In this document: positions 51,501-61,892 of the stretch, one piece after another
Numbering within the stretch: the first letter of the stretch is position 1
How the letters are laid out: each line of letters opens with the position of its first letter
Origin: Rotaria macrura
Taxonomy: Eukaryota > Rotifera > Eurotatoria > Philodinida > Philodinidae
Assembly: GCA_900239685.1 (NCBI GenBank)
Contig: OENT01000501.1
Coordinates: forward strand, 1 to 64,000
Direction of reading: 5' to 3'
Length of the DNA stretch: 64,000 nucleotides
The notes under the pieces: model-generated
What the model was told of the DNA's origin: nothing
Databases searched by the model: none
What the model saw: only the letters and a program-made list of their open reading frames with translations
Translations under genes and position numbers: made by a program

Positions 51501-51644
51501 TTACTCGATCGTTTAAAAGACGATTTTGATAGTCAACCTGATTTTCATTGCCATCTTTTCGGCTTAGGTGGTCGTGGGCGATCTTTATCAATGTATTCTT
51601 CTCCACCAGAACCATCTCTTAGTAATCACAATTATCATATGTAA
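45591..51644 (+). CDS. DEDDy 3'-5' exonuclease-domain protein (mut-7/EXD-like)
   Basis: Six exons (45591-45689, 45772-45820, 45868-45975, 47332-47863, 50801-51399, 51460-51644) give 523 residues, all in phase. The N-terminal half is an RNase D-like 3'-5' exonuclease fold with the full DEDDy set: D48 and E50 (FDTET), D154 (LLNDLAQL), and Y230 and D234 (DYAAIDV); the CANWSKRPL block before the last motif is typical. Such enzymes degrade or trim RNA or DNA; in worms mut-7 acts in small-RNA silencing. The C-terminal half has a CHCC-type finger (YHCTCGERF..H..TC), a short poly-Gln run, a basic KKKTKN patch, and PPPCGRGYIPPALKRAY. Introns 3 (1.4 kb) and 4 (2.9 kb) are long and repeat-poor. The nearest EXD paralogue cannot be fixed by eye. 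Confidence 0.85.
47864..50800. other. Long intron of the exonuclease gene
   Basis: A 2.9-kb intron. About 47943-48015 loosely resembles 28725-28795. Around 50040-50170 is a GC-richer patch with the short hairpin CCCTCGAGAGGG; it does not fold as a tRNA that I can see. No exon was supported. Confidence 0.5.
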
Positions 51645-53233
51645 ACACTGTCAGAGTTCAGATACTGTTCTATCTTGAACAGATTTAACATTGATGTATT
51701 ATTGTTTTGTCATAAGTTAATACAAATCCTATTCTTTTATGTATCATTTCTTTGCTTATTACATTGTTCGGTGAAAGATTTTTCTATAGATGTATGATTT
51801 CATTTTTGATTTCTATGTAATTGATTTCCATCGTATTATATAAATATCTACAATAAGTATCTTATGTTGCTACAATGGGATTTATGTAAATGATATTGAT
51901 AACGATTGAATTGTTTCTGTTTACGAACGTATGAATTTATGGTATGGTGTTCAAATCTCGAAAAATTAAAATCTCGAAGAAAGAAATGTCAAATTTCTGG
52001 CGGTTCATGGTAGATATGATTATAGTAATGAGATAGTGCGTGAGTAAGGCTGAAATACTATTTAAATCCTTTCTCAAAATGAAGTAGTCCAATAGGATCT
52101 TTCGGAAAATATTGATCGTGAATTTCGACAGAAATTTGTAGAAAATCCGACAACTTCCAACGGATTTCTATAGGATCCAATGGGATCTACCAGTCGGACT
52201 GATCGTCCTATGCTATGATGATAAATCAATTATAAATGGTGAAATGAAAGAAAACCAATCACGTGATCGCAGAATGAGAGAACATCTTTCCGGTTTTCTA
52301 ATTTTGAACTGGGATTTTACGCTTCGAGCTTTTCGAAATTTTGTCTTTCGAGATTTGAGAATTATTCGAATTTATTGGTAGTAGACTTGTGTCTTCACTG
52401 TAGATCTCTATTTTGTCACGATATCAAAAGTTACACAACATGATATAAAATTCATTTCAAAAGTTATCAGTATAAAGAAGAATCTATGTTTGTAAATATA
52501 GAAGGAATATTTCGTACGCAGAACTATTCTGTTCATTCGAAGTATAATATCAATATTGAGAGAGTACACTCTTACCTATTCAATGCATCCGTTCAAATTC
52601 AAATCAAATATTTGCTATGGTAGAAAAAAAAAGAAATTCAATATCACTTATCGTACGAGATAAATTAATATCAAAATAGCGCAATGCAACAAAGTTATTA
52701 TTGACTAAAGAGAAAAGTCAACTTTCTTTCTCATTTTTCGTTTACATGATAAATATCATTTTTAGTCTTCTCATTTGACTTGTAAGCCATAAACGAACGT
52801 GTACGTATTAGAAAGTTCATCAAGCGACAAGTTAATCGTAATTAATCATACAGTATGATACGTATTGTTTTTTGAATAGTAGATGATGTTCTAAAATCAC
52901 CTACATATATGAATGAACTAGATTTTCTAATAGAGACTTCATTAAAATTGCAATCATATACTTCAAATTTACACGAGCATAAAAACATGGCACGAAATGC
53001 AATATTCTTTCAAGTCAAAATGTAACCAATCATATTCATGAATACACGAATAGTTATTGAAAAAGAAGACTGTAAAAAGCGTCTGTAGTTATTTATTGAA
53101 TGTTTTTAATCAACAAAGAGAAGAAAAAACGAGAAAAAAGAAGGCCTATTGCAAGTAGGCATATTTTTAAAAAAAATTATTAAAGCATTTTTTTTGTCTT
53201 GTTTTAACTTTAAAAAAAAACCATTTAAATAGT
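51645..53233. other. Intergenic with TCCGA-word patch
   Basis: The exonuclease 3' end lies here. The part near 52085-52205 is dense in TCCGA, CGGAT and GGATCC-like words, like the right end of the window. No gene was seen. Confidence 0.5.
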
Positions 53234-54814
53234 ATGCATCGTCGAACTCAAAATAATAATTATAGAAATTATTCTTATCTAGTTCTATCAAATGCAACAT
53301 CTTCCAGAATTAATCATCATCAATCTTCTGATCCTCGTTTACATACACAACAAACAGTTTCATCGAACATAACGCCTATCCCTATATATTCGACGCCACG
53401 TATTCCACATCAACATAAATCATCCGTAACTGTCTCTCGTTTATCTCAACCGAAATCAATATTGATCAATCGAAAATCTGCTAAATATCAACAGCCTTCT
53501 GTACCATCTCTTCCGATCATATATAGACCTGCGAATGTAAGTCGCACTTCATCAACAGATGAAGCTCGTCTTGCAACAGCTAGTGCTATGCGTGAATGTT
53601 TATTAGAAAGTATTCAACGAAATATTAATGAGATCGATCAAGAATTAACTTCATTACAAAAACGACCAACACCATCACAACATACTTCACCACATCTTCC
53701 GCCTATAGAAGATGTAAGACGAACATCTACACAACGAAAACTACCGTCGAAATTCGATGAGAATTCTATGTGGCCTAATAAACCGAAAAGAATCTATCAT
53801 GTTGTTCCACGTATAACAAGAGACATCAAAACAACATCAAAACACACTGTATCCATGCCTACTGAACAAATTTTCTCCAATTCCCTTATTAGTCAATATC
53901 ATTATGGACCGGAAGTAGAAGAAATTGAAATTCATGAAAATGATCCAGAAAATTCTGATTTTAAATTAACTGTTCGTGATATGTCTCCAGTCAATTTTTA
54001 TGAAGCATTTCCTGTTGATCATTATCGTCGGCAACAATCTAATTTAATACAAAATCGTGCACTAATACTAGTTCCTGAATATGTTGATAATCATGATATT
54101 AGAATGAATCAATCGGCCGAAGATTTCTATCTGAAAACCGAAATCGATAGAAACAATGCTCGATCATTGACTGTTCAGTCCATGCATGATTTAGCATCAG
54201 CAAGTAAATTAAATATTCAAGATTTACAATTACTTGTTCATACAGCACCTAAACGTAAAGTTCGTATTGTATTAGATAATGAAGTGAATTCACATGAAAC
54301 ATTCAATAAGATCGATTCAACTTTAAATAATACCATACTCTCTAAACCTGTTAGACATTCTCATCAATCAACTAAAACTCCGGAAACACCACATATCTCA
54401 TCGTCACAACTAATGAAATATCCTTTGCCTATTAATATGAATTCTGTTTCAAACAATGTTCAAAATGATACTCGTGATGATGTCAAAACAGTCGTTTCTG
54501 GCCCTTTTAATGTCACAAGTGAATCCACCATCGTTCCGGATGATAATACAAGTAGTATTGTTACAAAAAAAATGCAAGAATCATTATCAAATATAAATTC
54601 AATACAACAACAACGAATTATTGAAACGAACAATCAATATCGTACAGAAATAGAGAAGAAAAAGACCAATGAAATGATGAAACATCCAGTTACTTCGATT
54701 TTAACATCGTCATCATCGAAGCATATGTTACCAATTTCAATTTATGACAACATTCACAGTCAACCCGCTAGAAATAACAATAATAGTACCGAAAAGCATA
54801 AACAAACTCTTTAA
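53234..54814 (+). CDS. Uncharacterised disordered protein, single exon
   Basis: I do not recognise this gene. One uninterrupted exon of 526 residues starts MHRRTQNNNYRNY. Its codon use resembles the neighbouring genes. The protein is rich in Ser, Thr, Asn, Gln and His, basic in the first third, and looks mostly disordered. A probable helix lies near residues 112-145 (RLATASAMRECLLESIQRNI then NEIDQELTSLQ). Other ordered-looking segments are HYGPEVEEIEIHEND, VNFYEAFPVDHYRR and APKRKVRIVLDNEV. There is no signal peptide, membrane helix or known domain. AATAAA follows at about 54822. An acceptor-like AATAG just before the ATG may mean a 5' UTR intron. It could be a cytoskeletal or scaffold protein, but nothing proves that. 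Confidence 0.7.
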   Translation: MHRRTQNNNYRNYSYLVLSNATSSRINHHQSSDPRLHTQQTVSSNITPIPIYSTPRIPHQHKSSVTVSRLSQPKSILINRKSAKYQQPSVPSLPIIYRPANVSRTSSTDEARLATASAMRECLLESIQRNINEIDQELTSLQKRPTPSQHTSPHLPPIEDVRRTSTQRKLPSKFDENSMWPNKPKRIYHVVPRITRDIKTTSKHTVSMPTEQIFSNSLISQYHYGPEVEEIEIHENDPENSDFKLTVRDMSPVNFYEAFPVDHYRRQQSNLIQNRALILVPEYVDNHDIRMNQSAEDFYLKTEIDRNNARSLTVQSMHDLASASKLNIQDLQLLVHTAPKRKVRIVLDNEVNSHETFNKIDSTLNNTILSKPVRHSHQSTKTPETPHISSSQLMKYPLPINMNSVSNNVQNDTRDDVKTVVSGPFNVTSESTIVPDDNTSSIVTKKMQESLSNINSIQQQRIIETNNQYRTEIEKKKTNEMMKHPVTSILTSSSSKHMLPISIYDNIHSQPARNNNNSTEKHKQTL

Positions 54815-56853
54815 ACATGAATAAAAAATAAATAATTGTCAAACAGAGTAGATAAAATAATTAATCATCAATCGATCTTGAATTTGTATTAGAGTCAATA
54901 AACAACATACATATAGTCATTTTATCGACGACAAAAACTTCATAAAGAAAAACAAAACAATTGTTGTCTATCAAACAATTGATTCAAAATTTAGAATCGT
55001 TAAGTCATGTCGACATCTCAAATAAGAATAAATTCATTTGACACTAACCATACAATCGATATTGTTGAACATCACTCAGTACGGCAAAGAATAAGTGCTT
55101 TTCTAAATATTCCACTAAGTATCTTCTATAGAATATTTGAACATGAAAAATATATGTTCAACTTTCCTTCACTTACCTATAAACATATAAATACCTAAAT
55201 AAATACTAATGTGCAATATCTCGAAAGGATATTTTATCGTTTTGAAGAATTTCATATTCTACAAAGGCATGGTTTCAGAATTTAGATATTTAAAATAGAA
55301 TATATGCTAATACTTGTCCACAATATGTAGGCAGCAAAACAAATTGTGCATTTTGTTGAGCAAGCATTGTTCTACAAATTAGTGCATAAGACGATTCTTC
55401 TACAATTAGAATTGAAGCACTTTGAATCAATATAAAAAAAATGTAATGCATGATAAATTATGTAGAAATATCACTGTTGGTCCTAATCAAAGATCTGCTA
55501 TTACTGAATCAACTTTAAGTGGAAAAATATTGCTGATTATATATTTAGAAAGAACATCACATTCTTATTTTAATTGATTAATTTTGATTGTCTTCCACAA
55601 TCTACAAGTGAAGGAAAATCGAACATGTCTTTCGCAAGGATATTTTATACACTGTTTTAAAATACACACGTTAAATATGTGCGCATATTCCTTTTGCAAA
55701 ACTGTTTCCTAACAAAATATATTAGTATGAGTTATAATCCTTACGAACACGTGATTATTGTCGTAAGGCACCCATTGAGGTTTTTAATTCTCATACTAAT
55801 GATCAGTTCATGTTTTTTACTTCGATATTAAAGAATAGATTCTTGATTGAATCCAGATATTTCAAAATTGATCTCTGTACGAGTTCACATAGGTCATTAT
55901 GATATTTTATTATAATTATATGGTTCTTCATATCTTCATGAAAGTATTTTCCCTGAAAAAAATACCCGCAAAATTTTAAATTAATTTCAATTATTTGAAT
56001 TTATTGATTTTTCAAAGCGACTACTTCATCACCAAAGATTGTCACAAATACTGCAACGCGGTTCCCAATACCTCAGAATATTCACTGTTGTAATCTCATA
56101 TTGTAACATATGAGTTGACTAACTGAGTTTTTTCTAGAAGCACTTCTATTCGATTATCTAAGCAATCTCTGTTTCTTATTGCTTGTGCCTCGAATAAGCA
56201 AGCAGTTCATTTCTCATTGACAGTATTTGCATTCGTCAATGTATGTTGTTAGTGTGCATTGTTTTGTGGATAATTTGAATAAACTTGGTGAAGATCAAGT
56301 TGAAGTGAAAATTCTCATATCTAAACTCTTCTATGGTAGTGTCTCAATGAAGGAGTTTCTTCAATAGTTGGATATCTATAATGCAATAGTTTTATATGAC
56401 CAAAGAGTAGCAATAGGACAAATAGGAGACGTGGTATAAAGAAATCGTTTAAGTGTCGAAAAATTAAATATGCAATGTTTAGAAGTGGACGGTGGCAGAT
56501 TTTTATTGATTACAGAATACATCATGAGAAAGAGAGAACAAAAAGAAAAAGAATGCACTAATTTCAATGAACTATGAATGATTAACTTAGTTATATGGAT
56601 GTTTCGTTCTGGACAATAGTATTATAATAAACTTAGTTGTTACTACTATTTCATGAAGACATCATTGTCAATTACTTTGAAAATCAATGTAAGAACTGAA
56701 GGATTTCAAATATGTAATTGAAAGACACTTTTTTTTACTGTGATTATCAAGTATTAATTCTTTCCTATATACTTATATACTTCTCATCACAACACGATCG
56801 AAATAACGAACGTAACATATATTTTCACTACGATAAACATAAAAAATACGTTG

Positions 56854-57003
56854 ATGGATCCAGTAGTGGAAACAGAAAATGATATTCACCGAAGTACCTG
56901 TGTATGCAAGAAAGGATTAAAACGACTGTTGACGAAGATCGGTACAGTTCAAATAGCTATGATTTATTTTCTACTCATGGAAACATTACTGAATAGAAAT
57001 TGA
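56854..57003 (+). CDS. Possible small or first coding exon, unrecognised
   Basis: Forty-nine codons begin MDPVVETENDIHRSTCVCKK and continue into a hydrophobic stretch (IGTVQIAMIYFLLMETLL). A GT donor follows the codons for LLTKI. The pattern, a short polar N-terminus with Cys then a membrane segment containing GTVQIAM, recalls the first exon of MS4A/tetraspan-type membrane proteins. No following exon was found, so it may be a remnant. Confidence 0.25.
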   Translation: MDPVVETENDIHRSTCVCKKGLKRLLTKIGTVQIAMIYFLLMETLLNRN

Positions 57004-58239
57004 ACTAGTGTCTCCGAAAAAATTCACAAAGATCTTGGTGAGTATATAACTAGTTCAAAGTAAGTTCACTGATTTCTCAAGACTCCTTTTCTTATTTGAT
57101 TATTCTTTTCAGTTTCACTTAATTTTCGTATATCGTGTCTATGGAATGACATTTGCCTCGAACCAAAACTACACTAATTCTTATTGCAAACCTTCTTCAC
57201 TTATATCACTCAGTAAGTTTTTGAATCAAACGACGATTCACTTAGCTCCAATTTCATGACAAATAGCAACAATGTGCGTCGAATAATTGCAGTTCAGATA
57301 GAAGTCGGAATGATATTCAATATTTTGGGCAAGCAGTTGATTTAAGATGAACCAATTTTTTCTTTTGTCTTGGATGTTTATTGTCTTTTATCTCATAATC
57401 GATATCAAATAAAATGATGAAAACTATTGCTACATTTTTAAATGAATTTTTGAGACCGCCCCTGAACATTGTCCAAGAATGTGCGACTACTGTGATCAAC
57501 TACCTTCTCTGTGGTACAGATCTTTCAAAGGTTTGTTTGAAAGTATCGTGTGGGATTCTCTGCATGTTTCACTCTTCAAGACTTCTTGGTCATCATTTAG
57601 TGATGCTCAAGGAAAGAGGAAGAATATCACACGAAACAACCGTCTGAAGTAGTTTTCAATCTGATCGATTATTTCGTTTAAAATGAAATTTCAATAGAAG
57701 AAAAATTATTTCTCTTATGAAATACAGATTAATCTGGTATTCAGATTGCTTGAGAATGATCTGTATATTTCTCTTCGCACTAAGTATCTGAGTGAATCTG
57801 TAAAAGATTAAAATTAAAATTAGTGTATCGAAGAAGATTCGTCTGAAAACAAATGCTTCATCATAAGATATTTTTCGTTGAAGAGTATGTCAAGCTAAGT
57901 GATTGACATAAATAAACAACTCTTCAACACTTCTCTTACAGAAGGTAGATCGTATTTCATAAGATGAATTTAGAAAACGTTGCTGACAAGTGATTTACAA
58001 AAAACTTTGCTTTGAGTTTGTTTTCTATTGATAAAAGTTCTGGCAATATTTTTTCAAGCAGGACAAAGACTACAAATGGCATCAGTAATATAAATGTTGT
58101 TCATTTTAATTTGAAACCATTTGCATCAATTTTTTCTTTACCAGTAACACATCGAGATTGGATGATTGTCCTGTAAGTGTATCTCGGGTGATGGTGTGGG
58201 TATGGATATGACTGAAGAGAAGACCGACACACACACCCA

Positions 58240-58490
58240 AACTTTAATTTAAGTAGAACACTAAACTTTTATGCGTTAATTTTAAAGCTGAAGTACTTTA
58301 ACTTTAATTTTCAATTTTAAAGTTGCTGTTAAACCAATTGAAAATCGAACACGAAGGGCTAAAAATTCTTTTTCACTTTAACTCTGGTTCTTTAAAGTTA
58401 AAGTGTTTTACGTTAATTAAAATTAAAGTTTAGAGTGTTTTACTTTAACTTTAACTACTTTCTTAAAGTGTTTTAAAGTTAAAGTGCCAC
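58240..58490. repeat. Array of ACTTTAA / TTAAAGT words
   Basis: The left part mainly has ACTTTAA orientation (58241, 58296, 58302) and the right part mainly TTAAAGT (58392, 58397, 58422, 58463, 58474), so the halves are partly inverted. It resembles a degenerate palindromic element or expanded simple motif. The GC-richer stretches CACACACCC and CCACCCC lie at its edges. Confidence 0.55.
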
Positions 58491-60425
58491 CCCTACTTCA
58501 GACACCGTCCAATAAAAAACTTGAAACGCATTACGTCATCCGTCAGAGACTTTGACAATGGCATGCACATAACCTAAAACGGCATATTCGAAAAAATTAT
58601 TCCGCTGCAATAAAGAAACCAATAAACCTGATTGGCTGGAACCGGTGGTCCCAGAATCTGGGTCCCATTAAGTTGCTAGCGTTAAATCTTCATAGTTTCT
58701 GTTGACTTTCGATCTTTGATTTCAAGCTACGAAAAAAACAACAGCATTCAGTTTGTATGACTCTCCATTCAGCCGAGGGCACAGAGCTCATCATAAGTCT
58801 ATCGAATAATAGATTTTCATAGTTGAAGAAGATCCAAATGGTATTGTCAAAAGAGACTTAAGTTCATGATATGACCAGATCGGTTTTCTGAAACCTGATA
58901 TTTAACGAGTATTATTCATTACAAATAGTTACAGATCAACCGGTCAATTTAATCATAAACTGTCGAAAGGTACGTCTTACATCGTTGGCACGCATTTTTG
59001 AAGAAATTTACCAACAAAATACCAAATTGTAATCAGAGCATTTGGGTTCTGTGAGCCTTCTGATGTATACATCACAAGTATATCCAATTTATTCCAAATA
59101 GTTCATTAGAACTAATCCTGATGTATCAAGCAGCACACTTGTGTTTATCATGCCTCCATTGTTGTGCCGTTAACTAGAATATTTAGTACCATGATTTACA
59201 TATGATTATTTGTGAAGAAATTTGAGTGTGGAATTTCTTCTCTCTGGATAAAGCACGTACATGGATCTATGAAGCGCATCAAATAAGATCGAATGTAAAA
59301 TGCTTCGCATGAGACTTCATAGAAACGTTAAGTATTTTATGGGTTTCAGAAATCTCATAAACTAATTAGTTCATTTTTCATGATGATATTGCAGTTAGAA
59401 TGAGATAGAGCAGGTTGAACGGCATCAGATGGCAACTATTTTGACAGTGGCATGAAATCTGAATCGGCTAGTTTTAGGAAATACTAACATTGTTCATTTT
59501 TATTTGGCTATGTTGAGAATGACTTTTTTCATTTATGTTTAGATGCTTTTTACATATTCTTCAAATCTAAATAAGTCTGCTGTTGGAAATGCTCAAGCTT
59601 TATGTGACAAATATTGCTGGACGAATCATCCTAGACGAAACTCGAATCAACCACTAATTTCACTAATATCATAGAACTTGTTGATCTCATCGAGTATGTA
59701 GTTGTAAGAGGGCAACATTATTCAGATGTTTAGTTGATCTCACGAAATGAACCGTTACAGATATTTATATTTATTAGTGAAAAATAAGAGCATACTGAAA
59801 AATTTAATATTTACATTGAAGACATTTACGAGATTTTTCACACGTCTTTTTTAACTGATGAGCCTGTTTCAAAATTAATTTTCTTGACACAATTCTGATC
59901 GATGCCCATATAGGGAGAATCTGAGCTAGAATAGTGAGCTTAGGAATAAATTTTACTAGACTCCTTTCTGTAGAATGTGGACTAACATTGCCATTCCACT
60001 TATAAGTACTTTTGACTTTGTCTGAACCCATCGACCTAGGGTGAGTACTTCCATGTGTAAGTTTTAATCAAAGACCGATCATCTAAGATGCACACTAGAT
60101 TCCATCAGTCACACTAAACATCGATTGAAGCGTGATATGTTGCAGATGGGTATGCTCTTATACAAATATAGCTATTCTTACACTAAATGAACTAGATGAT
60201 GTTCTTAAAGATGTAATCTTACGTGTCGTCCGCATATGGGTAAGTGATAAATAGAGCCTTTTATTTATATAAAAGATCCGAAAGCATAAAAAAGACGTCA
60301 ATACAAATAACTTTTAAAGAAAACAAGGAGGAAAACTTTTAATTCAAATATTGAAATTTTTGTTTTATATAGTTATAGTTCTCGTTTCATTGTCTGCTGA
60401 TACTTAATGAATAGATGATTTTATT

Positions 60426-61792
60426 TTACATAAAATACCATTCCACAGGTATTTGACCAGTACCAAGTTCTCCGGCAATTGAAATGAAGGCTTCTCGATT
60501 CAATGCAATATCATCTAAGAAGCAAAAAAGATAAAGACATATCTAGGATAAAGAAAACTTTTAGCGAAATCCCTTTTGCATGAAAAATGTGAAAAACGAT
60601 ATAACTTCTGTTTCTTATTGCGGGTCTGGGTTCAAAAAGTTCTACAATATATACTTCAGAACTCCATTTAAATAAATGGCATAATCCTATACCAAAATAC
60701 GTACTTTCTTTACAATGAGGACAACGATCAATAAATCGAACAACAATTTCACCTTCTGGACCTTTGACTAACGCTTTCTTTCGACAGATTAAATTTGAGC
60801 TTGGAATACCGTGCACAGTATATGGGTCAAACTGTGCTTGATTCAGAGCAGCACCATATACTTTTTGATTCTCTTCATCCAACGATAGCCCGCGTCCGAT
60901 ACCACACGTTGAGTACTGTGTGCCCACCTTTGTTTCGTTGTAATATGTTGCTTGTCCTTTAAATTCACCTTCAAGTGATACCGGCTGACTTTGACTACTT
61001 GATCTTTGATATGCACAATGAGCACCTACTGGACCACAGCTAAAGTCATTGAATATAACATATATAAAATACAAAAGATGATCGATACAACATACTATCC
61101 CAATGATGTACAACATAGACCAACACCACAGGATGTAGTTTGACAAGTGTTATATGAAACAATAGCACAATTCGTACCAGTATTTTCGCAACTATGAAGA
61201 TAAGAATAATTCAATTTCAAATGTATATTTTCTTGTTTTTATAGCACAGCTATACAACGGGAAAAACCTACAGTCCTTGCTGTGAACAACATGAACCAAC
61301 CGGGCAACCAGTTGCTCCACATTGCTTTTCAAATAGAGCAGCTGCAAAGAAAACTGCTCCAACACCACTACTACCACCACCACAGTATTCACTTGACTGT
61401 CCGCAGCTGATTCAATTGCAATAGATTAAATTAAATTCTATATTCGAAAGTCTAATATACTTACTGCCCATAAGGCGAACAACAAGAACCAGCTTGGCAG
61501 CCGGTAAGGCGACAATCACCACCAGAATTTTGAGGACCGGACCATCCTGAGTACAAAACACCAACTCCACTAACACCACCACCACCACCACAGTACTGAG
61601 CTCCTGAACCACAAACGCCAAACGCAGAACAACATTGACCAACACCACAATATCGAGTAACCAAACAGTTACCGGCTAGAACAAATCGTAACAATTTTTT
61701 ACCCGTGCGAACCTTTTCTTTTCGATTATTGACTTACCAACATTGTTCACAAGTGAAACAACTAAAAGACTTACGTAACCAATAGCCAACAT
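60426..61792 (-). CDS. Secreted protein: four hevein-like modules plus expansin-like DPBB domain
   Basis: Six exons (61738-61792, 61465-61675, 61272-61406, 61096-61191, 60705-61039, 60426-60514) give 306 residues. A signal peptide (MLAIGYVSLLVVSLVNNV) is followed by four Cys-rich chitin-binding type-1-like modules at about 22-48, 73-97, 118-142 and 150-174, each around a C.VG.CCS.YG.CG pattern. A double-psi beta-barrel of the expansin/RlpA type fills about 194-306: GQATYYNETKVGTQYSTCGI, RFIDRCPHC and NDIALNREAFISIAGELGTG. The second expansin domain is absent. The expected role is outside the cell, binding chitin or other wall polysaccharides and loosening them; no hydrolysis is implied. Introns 2, 3 and 4 are all phase 2 and cut three modules at the same place. 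Such proteins are usual in fungi, plants and bacteria, so transfer is likely but unproven. Confidence 0.88.
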
Positions 61793-61881
61793 TGCTTTAC
61801 TTCTATGAACGTATTTCAATTTTGAAACGATGATTGTAATCAGTTATTTCAAACTGCAATCCTTTTTACTTTTTTCACACT

Positions 61882-61889
61882 CTTATATA
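61882..61889 (-). promoter_or_regulatory. TATA box of the hevein/expansin-like gene
   Basis: TATATAAG on the minus strand lies 90 bp upstream of the ATG, which would leave a 5' UTR of about 60 nt. It is the clearest core-promoter motif in the window. Confidence 0.5.
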
Positions 61890-61892
61890 CCA

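Larger units (their letters stand above)
54815..60425. other. Gene-poor region with minor open frames and a motif array
   Basis: No convincing gene in 5.6 kb. A 63-codon frame at 55007-55198 (+, MSTSQIRINSFDTNHTI) and one at 59804-60031 (-) are open but unrecognised. A small frame at 56854-57003 and the TTAAAGT array at 58240-58490 are listed separately. The part at 58510-58690 is GC-richer. Confidence 0.5.

Noticed and set aside
56190-56370. Faint resemblance to a Copia-type Gag segment
   Set aside because: Only about 15 residues look similar, with no other element part nearby; too weak to call.
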